This document shows, in pieces, positions 36,484 through 47,435 of a stretch of DNA of 64,000 bases. The stretch comes from Acanthochlamys bracteata (taxonomy: Eukaryota > Streptophyta > Magnoliopsida > Pandanales > Velloziaceae). The position numbers and the translations under genes were made by a program. Location of the stretch: the NCBI GenBank assembly GCA_019914995.1, contig CM034127.1, positions 3,658,001 through 3,722,000 of the forward strand, written 5' to 3'. Each line of letters opens with the position of its first letter. Position 1 is the stretch's first letter. Under the pieces are notes generated by a model. That model worked only from the letters and a program-made list of their open reading frames with translations, was not told the origin of the DNA and did not search any database.

Positions 36484-38792
36484 CACTTCTTTAATTTCTT
36501 CTATTGCATTGAAAGTAACGTTAAATTTATCTTTTTTTTTTTTGTTAATAATGATCAGTACGGTAAAAGACAGACAGAAAATGGTTGATCGTGATGAATT
36601 GAACTTCCCGAAAAACAGATCAAAAGAAAATTAAGAAAACAAACAGCTAGCTGGTTTCTTGAAGCATTCATGTACGGGCATGGATGATATAATATTGTTT
36701 GTGTGTATATATGCATTTGGTTGGTTTTGTATTAAGAATCTCGGCGTGTTGCTTTCTAAAGTCTAGTACCTGTTGGTTTCTTATAATTAGAACAAAGGGT
36801 AGACATGGGTTTACGAAATATGTCTGTTTCCTCATGTAATTAGATCTTTTCCAGAAGAAGAAGATTAGATTTTTATCATGATTTATGTATCCTGTTGGCT
36901 GAGTTGAAATTTGCATTTAAATCTATCATCATATATAGGTAGATTGGGGGTGATTACTGTAAGGTAGACTACATGATGAGTGTTCGTTGAAAGGCTTAGA
37001 TGTTTATTACAAAAGCATACAAGAAGTAAAGACGAGAAAATTTTACATAGAAATATAATACATCAGGCTACGCATGGAATCAATAGATAATACAAAACGG
37101 GATAGGAAAAAGTGTAGGATTTGATTGACCATTACCTGCTACATGTCTCCTGATCCAAGGACTCCTCCCACTTGCCACCTTGTTTCCTTCAAATTAATTA
37201 TTTCATCAACTTCAGTTACTATGATTAATCATTGGCTAGTGAGCTAGTTCATGCATTAATTCACAAATTAAAAGAAATGTTTTTCTAAATTAATTAATCT
37301 GAGCTTATGAAAATAGAGGGTTAATGAAAGAGTTGAACTTCTTCAGAGTTCAGACTTCAGGCCAATTATTAGCTAAGGGAAATTAAGAACAAGGACCCAA
37401 TATGTCCAAGTACCATACAAATAAATTCATTTCGCATGCATTTTCCTTCTGGTCTTACTAGATCTGTAATCTGTTAATTATGGGTCGAAATAAAAAAAAT
37501 ATATATTCTACATCCAATCACATCTACGGTATATCAAAATTTAGTTATTTGATCAAGCGATTCGAACCTCTAGAATTTGATCCGAAGAAAAAATTAAAAT
37601 TAAAATGAGTTTGTCTTCGGATCGAATGTTGGAATTTGATATGCTATGAATCTACCGCAATATAGAAGTGCTTTTATTTTGACGGCTAACTATATATGAC
37701 AATAACTATTAGCTTCAATTTTTTTTCAGAAAGTACACACAATAACAAATTGAAAGTTCATTTTTGAAGCTTATACTAAGAGAATGAGAAGCAAAATTTG
37801 AAATGCTTGAGGTGATTGGCATTGTTTTGTAGATGATTATAAGTAGAAATTATTCATGAGCAAGAACATGGTGGAGAGATTTGAAGCTGATGCAAGTTCT
37901 TCATGAAGAATCAAATGTGAAGCTTCCTCACATAAAACGAAGACTTACCAAACCATGGAATTCAGTGTAATAGATGGGAGCAGTTAAATTCACATATTGA
38001 TTATCCAACCATACCTTATTGCAGGATGCATATTTGAGGATAATGCAGATCTGTTATGTCCAACTCTTCCACTGGTTTGAATTTTGAAGTTGCTCTTCAT
38101 TTAAGCGCAATTGTTAATTTTATAGTTATTTTATATACCTTTCTCACAAGATTTTGGTTTGCATAAAATGAGAAATGCTTACTATAACTATGAGATTATC
38201 TTTGATGTGTGTACTTGCAGTTTGATCGATTACATGCATAAACATGATCAGGTGAAAATTTAACTAATGTAAAAACCAATGAACTGAATGAAGCATTATT
38301 ATTTTCTTCATTAAGTGTTCTTAGTTGGATGAATGTGTTTAGAACATATTTCAATCATATACAAAAGTCAGTTTAATAAAAATTAGTATCGTAAGTAGAA
38401 CTAAAATTTGGAAGTTGAAGTAAAATTTTAATTATATTAAAGTTTAGTATAAACATATAATGCTAAAATTAATTTAGAAAAAAGATAGAATTCAATAATA
38501 ATTGAAATATACTCTATGCTTTCTCCGAATTTCATGCATGTTCTTCCCAAGGTCCAGTATGTGCCAAACGTTAATAGCCCCCATCGTACCCCTGTCAGGC
38601 CCTTTCACAAGTTTGAAATTAACGGGCCAAGGCAGAGTACTATAACGTAACCACTCTTTAAGCCCAGAGAAATACAAGTACCATTCTCTTTCTTTTTGTT
38701 TTTTGGCCTTCTGAATCAAGGAACTGTTCATTTCTTAAATTGTAAAAAAGAAAGGCAATAAGGTTCACTAAATTAAGTCAATCAGGTTTTTG

Positions 38793-38868
38793 TGGTGGCA
38801 TATCTATAAATTTGTTATGGCTGTTTTGGTGGCATATCTATAAATTTGTTATGGCTATTTTGGTGGCA
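38793..38868. repeat. 34-bp tandem duplication (2.2 copies)
   Basis: The unit beginning TGGTGGCATATCTATAAATT occupies 38793-38826 and 38827-38860 with one mismatch (GGCTG versus GGCTA), followed by a partial third copy (TGGTGGCA). The near-identity shows it is recent. Confidence 0.9.
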
Positions 38869-38871
38869 GCT

Positions 38872-39115
38872 ATACAAGGCCTGGGTTTGGAATTACTTTT
38901 TAGGATTCCAAAAAGTATTTTTATTTTATATTTTTAATAAATTTTTTTAATATTTTATAAATTTTATTTAAATTTTAAAAATATAAAATATTCTATATGG
39001 TAAAATTTTATTATTACTTATTTTTAATAAAATTAAAATTAATTTATTAAAATATAATAAAAATTTATTTATTATTAAAAAAATTTTATTTCAAAAATAT
39101 TTTCAAACGACTCCG
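38872..39115. mobile_element. AT-rich MITE-like element
   Basis: The left side has GGGTTTGGAATTACTTTTTA and the right side AATATTTTCAAACGACTCC, forming weak terminal inverted repeats around an interior of almost pure A and T. It resembles the element at 16443-16681. Confidence 0.4.
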
Positions 39116-39194
39116 TAAGTCCAGACCTAAACTCAACCTTTTTTTCTTTTATTTTGAGTAAAACTCTTCTTAACGAAGAACTCTTTTCTCAATT

Positions 39195-39440
39195 ATAAGG
39201 ATGTGTTTACTATAGTATAAACTCACTTTTTCAACGATGATTTAAAAAATAAAAATTAATAATTAAAAATATTTAATAAAAAATAATATTGTATAATTAT
39301 TTATATTATATATAAATTTTAAAATTAGATTTTAATAAATAAATTTTTAATAAGAATAATTTATTTTAATTTTTTAAGTTATTTTTTATTAAAAATGAAT
39401 TTAAAAAAATGAGTTTGGAAGGTTACGTAAATAAGCCCTA
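39195..39440. mobile_element. AT-rich MITE-like element
   Basis: Flanks AGGATGTGTTTACTATAG and GGTTACGTAAATAAGCCCT (the latter inverted) suggest a second AT-rich non-autonomous element directly after the previous one. The interior is A and T only for long stretches. Ends are approximate. Confidence 0.35.
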
Positions 39441-39847
39441 AATTATAATAAGCCTTGGCTGAGATCGCTTAATCCATAATTTTCAACGGAGGCATGTTGT
39501 AACTTGTAATTGGTTTTATGAAAACATATCTCGTTCCTTCATACCCATTTCATGGGAATATGGAAACATCACAACGAATTGTTCCGATAACATAGGAAAT
39601 TACATAACAAAGAGTTGTCCACAATCTTTGCTCTATCTTCAGAGCATGATCATAAGATGCAAGAAAAAAGAAAACAAGACTAACACTTACATTCACAACT
39701 AAAAAGAACACCAAAGAGAAGAAGAAAGAAACTTGATACTACCAAAGTAGCTAACTATCTACACATTGGCTAATCTTCCCTTATGCACACTATTTCAACA
39801 ACAAAAGGAAGAAAGAAATTTAACTTAAAAAGAAAAAAACTACGAGT

Positions 39848-40288
39848 TTACAAAACTGGCAAAGCAGAAGGAAGACCGGCAAGACCAACACCATCTTCAC
39901 TAACAGTCGAGCTCTTCGCATCATCACCTGAAGCACCAGTACCAGAGCGCTTGAAGAACTCTATGCATTCTTCAACAGCCTCACTGCGGTAGGAATCCTG
40001 CCGGAAAGCTCGCAGCGACGCTGTTTTCTTTCCTGCGTTGGGACGCCCCCGCTGCTGCTGCTGCTGCTGCGACGATGATGATGATGACTTGGACAGAGCT
40101 GAGAGCATGACGAGTCTGAATACAACTTCCCGGAATTTTTCCAGCATCGATACCGGAGTCGTCGCTGTTGAACCAGGGCGGCCTATTCGGAACCGGGGAA
40201 TGCATTGAGCTCCTCCCTTCACGGGTTTCGGTTTTGAACGGTTACTGCTTTTTCTTGTTTCATCCATTGATGAAAATGACTTGAGCAT
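39848..40288 (-). CDS. Small plant protein of unknown function
   Basis: A single uninterrupted frame of 146 residues starts MLKSFSSMDETRKS. The N terminus is basic and Ser/Pro-rich. The middle has an amphipathic block (MLEKFREVVFRLVMLSALSK) followed by a Ser run and a Gln run encoded by CAG repeats. Near the C terminus is SYRSEAVEECIEFFKRS, an amphipathic helix that I recall from several small plant proteins of unknown function. There is no signal peptide, membrane segment or enzyme motif. The high GC of this frame compared with its flanks supports real coding. A second in-frame ATG seven codons in (MDETRKSS) is an alternative start. I do not recognise a named gene. Confidence 0.72.
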   Translation of the reverse strand: MLKSFSSMDETRKSSNRSKPKPVKGGAQCIPRFRIGRPGSTATTPVSMLEKFREVVFRLVMLSALSKSSSSSSQQQQQQRGRPNAGKKTASLRAFRQDSYRSEAVEECIEFFKRSGTGASGDDAKSSTVSEDGVGLAGLPSALPVL

Positions 40289-41084
40289 TTTCAGTTGCCA
40301 CCCCTTTCTTTATAGAGGAGTTTTCAGTGTGCTTGGCTTGGCTTCTCAATTTTGCTCTGGCTTGGCTTCAGTTAGGTCTCTTTAAAACTTGCGGTTGGAT
40401 GTTCAGTAGCATCCACTTTTAAAGTGGAGTTTGAGAGTTCGATTTCCAGTAGTTTTCTGTTATCTCTGAAAAAAAAAATGTTGTTAATACTTAATACTGA
40501 TGTTCAAATTTTCTACCACCCCACAACGTTATAATACCTTGAAAAAAAAATACAGATTTGAAATTTTTCATTTTTGTTAACGACTGAATTTGTGAGCAAT
40601 CCAATAGTTTTTTTTGCCGTTTGTTTATTGTGGTGCATGATGCCGTTTTCGAGTTCCCACTACAAAATGTGTTTCTAGGGATAATTCAAATATAAGTTAT
40701 TGTCATGTAAAATGTTCAATTTTCATTATGAAATTAAAGAAAGTTGGAATCTGTAATATAATCTGCATAAAACAAGGCTTGACACGTGATAATTAGAAGA
40801 TGAATTGAGGTTAGGTGCTAGAATCAATGCAAACTGGTCCCTCAAATGGTGAGGCTCAAGGTTGTGCTTGGAAGTGTTTAGCAGAGCATGAAGAACATTG
40901 CAGGGCTCCATATATCCAAGTATATATCCATGGTTTCATTCCACTAGTGATGCATGTGAGGAGAGATCCATGGTGGTTGTTTAGCTCTTTATAAAATCAA
41001 ATAGCATGGCCTTATGTGGCCATCTTACAAAAGGTTGTTGTTGACTAAGGTCTACATGTACAATGTACTTACTGATTAAAATCT
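40289..41084. other. Upstream and intergenic DNA, no gene seen
   Basis: The first few hundred bases are the likely promoter of the small unknown gene. The rest is AT-rich with no open frame of note. Confidence 0.5.
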
Positions 41085-41375
41085 TAGGGCATGTTTTAAT
41101 TGTAATGAATCTCACTTTCTTTTATAAAATTTTAGTTCCGTTATTTTATGTGTTTCAATTATTATTTTGAATTTTATTTTCATATGAAATTCCACTTTCA
41201 TTAAATAACTTTCAATTTTATTTAATTTATTTTAATTACTATTTAGAATTTTATTTTTACTAAACTCTATTTTTATCAAATTTTATTTTCACATCAAACT
41301 TTACTTTCACGAAACTCATTTTTATAAAATTTATTTTCACAAAATCTGTTTTCATGAAATAAGTCATTCAAATAG
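41085..41375. mobile_element. AT-rich MITE-like element
   Basis: Reiterated phrases such as AATTTTATTTTCACA, and composition like 11580-11820, suggest a non-autonomous element. The possible ends are AGGGCATGTTTTAATTG on the left and CATTCAAATAGGAT on the right (inverted). Confidence 0.4.
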
Positions 41376-41380
41376 GATGG

Positions 41381-41852
41381 TAATTTTTGACCCGACCTGT
41401 GAACCCGACCCGACAAGTCGAGCTCGAATTAGACCTAAGCCGAATTCAGGTCGACTCGAAATTGATCTGAAAATTTAAATAGATTTTAATCGAATTCGAG
41501 CTAACCTGATCCGTTTAATCTGTATAATTATTTATATAATATATATATATAGTATTTAATAATTAGAAATATTTAGAATAATAATATAAAATTTTAATTT
41601 AATTTGAATATATATTTTTCTTAATTTATCCTATTTTAACTAATTTTTATGAAGCTTATAAATTTTATTAAAATTAAAATTATTTATTTTTAGATATATT
41701 ATAGTTAATAATTTACTAAACATATTAGATTATAGTTGATATTTTTTATATATATAAATAAATAAATCATATTAAAAATAAATAATTTGAATTTTATTAT
41801 TATATAAGTTGATTCAAAATTGAATACTAATCGTCACCACTATCTATATTCA
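41381..41852. mobile_element. Non-autonomous DNA element with GACCCGACC-rich end
   Basis: The left end carries GGTAATTTTTGACCCGACCT and further CCCGACCCGA motifs. The right end has GATTCAAAATTGAATACTAA followed by CGTCACC, a decayed inverted counterpart. The interior is AT-rich and non-coding. It is probably an old MITE, distinct from the family at 42098, 43897 and 54233. Confidence 0.45.
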
Positions 41853-42097
41853 TGTAATTAAAACACTATACTTAGAATAACATTAGGTTTCGTTTCTTCT
41901 TCCGTCGAAGGATGTATACTAACCTTGCCAAAAACACAAGCCGCTGAGAATCAAAATCACTGACAAGAGTAATATAGAATTCATATTGTTAAATCAACTA
42001 GTGATAGCTAGAAAGTACGTGTCAAAACAAAGTTTAAAATAGTAACTTACAGTATTATGAACGCTCTTGCTCACTTCTATAAATTAGTAGCTGGAAT

Positions 42098-42893
42098 TAT
42101 AGTTGTAACAATCGGACCGGATATCGAACTGAAAAATTATTCCGATCACGATTCTCGGGTTAAACCGTCAGATCAACCGGTCGAACCGTCAAATCAATAA
42201 TATTAAAGTATTTTTAATTAATAATAATAATTATAGTAAAAAATTTACCGCTAATGATACTATCAATAGTAATAGTTATAGTAATCATAATAAAAAATTA
42301 AAATATTTTTATTATGTCATTACTATCAACAACAACAGTAATAATAATTATAGTAAAAATTTGAAGTATTGCCACCATAATTGCTACCACCAATAATAAT
42401 AATAATAACTAAAATTTATAAATAAAAATATTTAAATAAATTAGGAGATTAGAAAAAAATAAAACTATAAAATAGATAAATCATAAAAGAGATATAACTA
42501 ACTTTTTTAGATATACATATTTGATTCTAAATATTTTACAATATAAAAAATTTAAAAATCACTAATAATTAATATTTACAAATAAGAAATAATCAATTAT
42601 ATTTTTGTATTATCATATTTAAATGCTAAATCTAAACTACATATCATTTTTCAACATAGAACTATTAATAATTATTTTTGTATTAAATATATCATCAATT
42701 TAAAAAATTTTAATTAATTTTATAAAAAAATTTTCAATTCGGTTTGATCCGGACGGGCAGGTCAACCGGATTGAAGCAGGTTAAATCGGATCGATTGCAT
42801 AAATAGTCTTTTTATAAATTCGGACCGATTTACCGTTCGAGTCGACAGTTTTTGGATCGATCCGGACGGGTCGGTCCGGATCTGACAACTATG
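42098..42893. mobile_element. MITE family B (CGGACCGG ends), copy 1
   Basis: The left end reads TATAGTTGTAACAATCGGAC, followed by CGG. The right end, in reverse complement, is CATAGTTGTCAGATCCGGAC, followed by CGA. Subterminal blocks are rich in CGGATCGA, CCGGACGGG and GGTCAACCGG, with a 500-bp AT-rich middle. It is 796 bp with no coding capacity. No matching target-site duplication could be seen, so it is the oldest-looking of three copies. Confidence 0.7.
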
Positions 42894-43896
42894 ACCGGAC
42901 AAACGATGGGACGATTATAATTCAATCAAGGGACTAATGATGTGAAGGACATATGTGATATTTTGTTTTAAAACTTCAGAATAAATTCTGATAATTCGAT
43001 CGCTTGTTCGAGACAATTTCATTAAAAAAATATGGAACTGTGTATAAGGTAGAATAACTATTATTTCTGCCAGAAAGCTTAGATCTAAGGTGTTTTAAGT
43101 TTTAACATACGCAAAACGATTAGAAGCAATATGAGTTTAGCTCCAAAGACTTACACATGCTGGTTAGAAAATTAAACTCCATTGAATTAAACTCTGGCCA
43201 CATGCTAATTACTTCTTTGGGAATCCATATAATTTAATATTTAACGAACAAACTAACAAAAAATCATACACTCAAAATCTCTTAGATTATCTTGCAAGCA
43301 ATGATTAATTATTTTGCGCTTAAGAATAACAAGACGTAGCAATTGACAAATCCCTTTTTTTCTGGAGTTTGGTTTGCTGTTACTGTCTTACTACATGAAC
43401 GCAACAAAAAAGTTGTCTGAAGTTTATCAGTTCTCTGTCATGAATTAGTAACAGAGTTTCATGGCTCAATACTGCTTAGAAAGAATAGACCTTGTTCTTC
43501 TCAAGATAAGACACGAGTGTATTTTAATTTGAAAATAAATAAGTTTTATGAATTTAAATTCATAAAAAAAAGTTAGAAATAAATTCGAAATAAATTAAAA
43601 GATAGTAACTAAGTTTGTAATCAAAATTTGAAAAAATATTTTCTGCAATTGAAACACATTTTAATTATTTTTGATGATTAGCATCATCATCATAATTTTT
43701 TAATGATTTTTTAGCAGTTTAAGCATTTTCGTATATCTCTATACGATACTGTTTACATATTCCAACTAAATGTGTCAAAGAGAAAAAAAAAAAAAGAAAG
43801 AAGAAAAACTGCTGTATCCATAAAATAATCCAATTACTCGCAAAACCAGAATAACCATTCCAAAAAACAAAGACATCAATGAAGACGGATTACCAC
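42894..43896. other. AT-rich intergenic DNA, no gene seen
   Basis: This kilobase lies between two family B elements. It contains no coding frame or repeat that I can identify. Confidence 0.5.
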
Positions 43897-44491
43897 CATA
43901 GTGATAAAAATTGGACCCAATATTGAACCGAAAAACTGTTCGGATCAATAAATCACGGACGGGGTCAATGAGTTGAACCGTCATGTCAAAAATACTAAAA
44001 CATTTTAGTACGAACACTTATTATTTCAAAAGAAAAAATAATAAATTTTTTTTTTAGAAGACACAAAAGAAAAAATAAACTAACAAAAAAAATTTTAAAT
44101 AATAAATTTTAAAAAAAATTCTTTGTTTTAAAATAATTTTGTTATTTTTCTTACAATTTAACAAAATTAGTAATATAAAAATTAAAAAATCACTAATAAT
44201 AGATATTTACAAATAATATAACAAATTTATTTTTTTCATTATCATATCCAAATATAAAATCTAAACTATATATTATATTTTAATATAATACTACTAATAA
44301 TTATTTTTACATTAATATATTATAAATTTAATTTAATCCGATTTGATTGGACAAGCGGATCAGAATGGATCGAAACGGGTCAGAACGGATCGATTGTATA
44401 AACGATCTTATTATAAATCCGAACCGGTCTACGCTCCGAGTCGACGGTTTCCGAATCGACCCGAACGGTCGGTTCGAATTTTATAACTATG
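43897..44491. mobile_element. MITE family B (CGGACCGG ends), copy 2
   Basis: The left end reads CATAGTGATAAAAATTGGAC. The right end, inverted, reads CATAGTTATAAAATTCGAAC. The 595-bp element shares its subterminal and interior wording with 54233-54728, for example TAGTACGAACACTTATTATT. Flanks read GATTACCAC on the left and GATTCCAC on the right, consistent with an 8-bp target-site duplication that later gained or lost one base. Confidence 0.72.
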
Positions 44492-45057
44492 GATTCCACA
44501 CACCATAAATAATAGTAAAGAAGAAAATCAAAACATTTATAATGGCTTTAGATTATTGAGCCAGTCAAGCTTATGGCTTATAGCTTATTTTGACTGAAGC
44601 AGTTGTAGACCCACATGGTTTCATGTGAGAAGGGTCTAAAATATTAATCTTTTATTAAAACTTAATGCAATTCATGCGTACCCCATGCTCTCTCTCTCTC
44701 CTCAAATTCTCACTCTTCTGATTAACACCATCATGTAGTCCAAGAAATTCCCAAAAAGAATTCATTATGACCAGAAAAAACAACGTAACGCCACAGGAAA
44801 TTGAACTAAAAAAAAAAATTTCTTGTTCTGTTCTGTTGCTGGAAGCCGCACATTCTCGTGAGACGCGCAGCAGTTGAATGAAGACGAGATGCTTAATCAA
44901 TAAATTTTAAAAAATTTGATGTGGTCGGCTTCAGGGACATGCATCTGGTCTGGTCCGGTTCGCTTCCGCTCATCCTATCAAACTTATATTTGTAGCGTCT
45001 GAAATCTGAATGAACTTGTTTTTTTTTCCCATAACGATCCTTACTTTTCAAACCTCT

Positions 45058-45296
45058 TGTTAGACAGTACTTATGAAATAAAATTTTTTTAAAATAAAAA
45101 ATATTATTTTTTTTAAAAATAAGTTATATTTTTTTTACTTCTAAAAAAGTAATAAAAATATGTAATAAAAAAATCTCACTTTTTCTACACTTTCTAAATT
45201 TTTAAATAAATTTTTTATATATTTTAAAAATATGTATTAAAAAATATTTAAAAAAATTAAAAAAAACTGTTAAGCTGGTTTTCAAACGCAGCCCAA
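45058..45296. mobile_element. MITE family A, copy 2
   Basis: It shares with 11194-11459 the interior TTTCTACACTTTCTAAATTT followed by TTAAATAAATTTTTTATATA. The left border lies near ACTTATGAAATAAAATT and the right near GGTTTTCAAACGCAGCCC. The terminal repeats are worn. Confidence 0.6.
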
Positions 45297-45499
45297 ACAG
45301 CCTCTTAATATAGACATATAAACACAAGTTCTGGCCCATGAATCACAGCCCAAATAAGCCCATCAAAGAGGCTTATATTCATTTCATTTCGTTTCCTCTA
45401 ATAAAACAAAGGTACAAGAGATCAATAGTTCAATATATTAATGGAAGCTCTTGGTATATTGCACATGAAATTTTTATTGCTTGTTTTCAATATTGTCTA

Positions 45500-45576
45500 C
45501 TGATTATATCATAGGCACACATAAATAACTTTTTTGTTGAACGTAGGTACTTATGTGTGCCTATGAAATTAATCAG
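45500..45576. other. Near-perfect 77-bp hairpin
   Basis: The left arm CTGATTATATCATAGGCACA continues CATAA. The right arm starts TTATGTGTGCCTATGAAATT and ends AATCAG. These pair over about 25 bases with one or two mismatches around a loop of roughly 22. It lies about 100 bases beyond the stop of the WEB-family gene, so it could be in that gene's 3' UTR. Alternatives are a small fold-back element or a young MIRNA-like locus. Confidence 0.75.
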
Positions 45577-45671
45577 TGTTGGTGCAATTTATGAAAACCG
45601 AGATAAAATTTCAGGTATAATAACAGAAGGCAAAAGATTGTCTATAACAGACATCAACGGCTGCTGTCTGC

Positions 45672-46397
45672 TTAATGTTGTTCCAATTTGGTCTTGAAGA
45701 ATAGGTTTTTGATGAATGACATGAAGGGTTTCTTCTTCTTCTTATTCTTCTTGTTTATTTGATCAGAAGCTACTTGCTTGCCAACTGAAAATTGCCTCTT
45801 TAGAACCATGTCTTCTGTTCCAAGAACTCGAGAAACAGATTGCAAACCGTTGAAACTTATAGACCTTCTCATTTGGATACACTGATGATTAGTTTCCTCT
45901 ACAGGAACATCTGTCAAGTTCTCGACAAATTTCAGGCATTCTATCTCCGAGTCATTAGTAGCTTCTCTCTCTGATTGTTGATCCTTCAGCTGTTTTATCT
46001 CTTCTTTTGTCTTTGCCAACTCTTTTTTAAGAGAAGCCAAGTAAGTCTCCATCACTACAGTTTCTTGTCTTGCTGCCTCTAGGCATAGCTTGGTATCCAG
46101 TAGCTCTTCTGTTATAGGCTCGTCATTTTCTTTCTTGCTTGTTGCTTCAATCTGCTGCATCTCAATAGGAACAGTTAGTCAATAGAACAAGAACAGATAG
46201 AAATATCTATAAAATAATAGAACGATTGATTGATTTACCTTAATGTAATTGAGCTTGTTGGCATAAACATGTTGGCCTAAAGCTCTCTCTCCAAACATGA
46301 GCACAGCTTCTTTCACAGAACGAAACGGCGCTGCGGTATCAATGACAACTCTTGTTTCATCCTCACTATTTGGTACTACCTTGATGTTGCTCCCCAT
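45672..46397 (-). CDS. WEB-family coiled-coil protein
   Basis: Exon 1 is 46397-46239; exon 2 begins at about 46160 and ends at the stop 45672, giving about 215 residues. Two further AG acceptors 6 and 9 bases downstream would drop the first two or three residues of exon 2. The N terminus has the family block APFRSVKEAVLMFGER. A Glu/Lys-rich coiled coil follows (ETYLASLKKELAKTKEEIKQ). The C terminus has RRSISFNG and a Lys run before PFMSFIKNLFF, a likely membrane-proximal basic/hydrophobic motif. WEB/WEMBL proteins (DUF827) relate to WEB1/PMI2 of chloroplast photorelocation, but the short members are functionally unknown. From memory it corresponds to Arabidopsis At1g75720. Confidence 0.85.
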
Positions 46398-46814
46398 TTT
46401 GCTGTATTACACTCTAACGTCAAGCTATACACACAATGAAAGTGACCAGCTGAAGAAAAACAGAAAGAGTAGAGTGTGAAGGATTAATTGATACAATTAA
46501 TCAGGTGGTAGAAAAAGTTTTTGAGATGCTTTCTTAGATCTGCTTATAGCAGCGGTTTTGAAAAGCTACTTGGCTTCCTTCCTTTGCCAACACTCCACTA
46601 TTAGTCTAGAAGCATTTTTTCTCTGCTACTGTTCCATACGGATTTGATCACAAAAGAAGTGTGCTAGTTTTGAATAGTTAACAGGTCGGCCATGCCAGAA
46701 TATAAAGATCTGTGAAGGGCCATAATCACGTAATTATCTTTTTTATTTATGAAGTTATATGTATCAAAATTTTATTTAGGGAATGTTAATTGATGTTATT
46801 TTAACATGTCAAAT
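46398..46814. other. Upstream region of the WEB-family gene
   Basis: This is the likely promoter and 5' UTR of the minus-strand WEB gene. No other feature is seen before the pseudogene begins. Confidence 0.5.
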
Positions 46815-47435
46815 AATAAGGTTTCAGAAAGATCTCCGTCCTTCCGGGGTCTACACCCGCGTCCCAACAGGATTACGGAATTCTCTTCCACTCGTTTCTT
46901 AACTCTTATATATCTCGCTGGTTACTCCGGTTGGGCGCTTTCCATCGACTGTCATTTCCTAGTCACTGCAGACATCAGCTATCGATCTTGTCAAACTTAT
47001 CGATGGTAAGTTTGCTGTAGTAATGTACGTTAAGCACGAGTATAAACCGAAAGAGGGAACTAAGATGAAGGGAGTAGTGCAGACGGCGTACCCGATCTAG
47101 AAAGAACTGAAAGCTCAATGGTGTTGTACATTGTAGTCACCCGAAGAACGTAGGCGGCGCTAACACCGGAGAACCTAAGCAAGCAGATAGGAGCGTATCT
47201 TTCACAGGTTCATGTGACTCGATGACGAAGAGATCGATCGGTGAGGTCCCGTTTGTGTGGAACTTTCATGTTGGGAAAACAGAGTCGATGAAGAAAATAT
47301 GGCGGCAACGTTCCCGAAGGCGATACATTATACATCTGGAGGGCCGTGGTCTGAGAATTATAAGGATTGTGAGTTTGCTGACCTTTGGTTGAGGAGTTCG
47401 AAGAGTTGAAGCAGAAGGTGCACCCAAAATGTATG
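46815..47435 (+). pseudogene. Broken copy of a nucleotide-diphospho-sugar transferase gene
   Basis: Conceptual translation in shifting plus-strand frames gives ordered pieces of one plant glycosyltransferase-like family. Around 46914-46976: GYSGWAL, then a degraded ID-C-x-FL-x-TADI block (GT-A nucleotide-sugar region). Around 47000-47095: LIDGKFAVVMYVKHEYKPKE and KGVVQTAYP. Around 47115-47250: remnants of MVLY, SHPKN, FM-LDDEEI and EVPFVWNF. Around 47305-47390: FPKAIHYTSGGPWSENYKDC followed by EFADLW. Stops and frameshifts lie between the pieces (for example TAG at 47098), so no protein is possible. GC content is higher than the flanks. No introns interrupt the pieces, which fits either an intronless parent or a processed copy. 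The family recalls Arabidopsis At1g64980. Confidence 0.75.

Larger units (their letters stand above)
36484..39847. other. AT-rich intergenic DNA with decayed transposons
   Basis: No gene is visible. Between about 37520 and 37665 an imperfect fold-back is suggested by GATCCGAAGA and, inverted, TCTTCGGATC. A 34-bp tandem duplication and two AT-rich elements near 38870-39120 and 39195-39435 are the other structures. A minus-strand open frame at 38492-38731 lacks any domain and I do not call it. Confidence 0.5.

Noticed and set aside
37520-37665. Fold-back transposon
   Set aside because: Only a 10-bp core (GATCCGAAGA) pairs well; the outer arms align poorly, so it is mentioned only within the intergenic entry.
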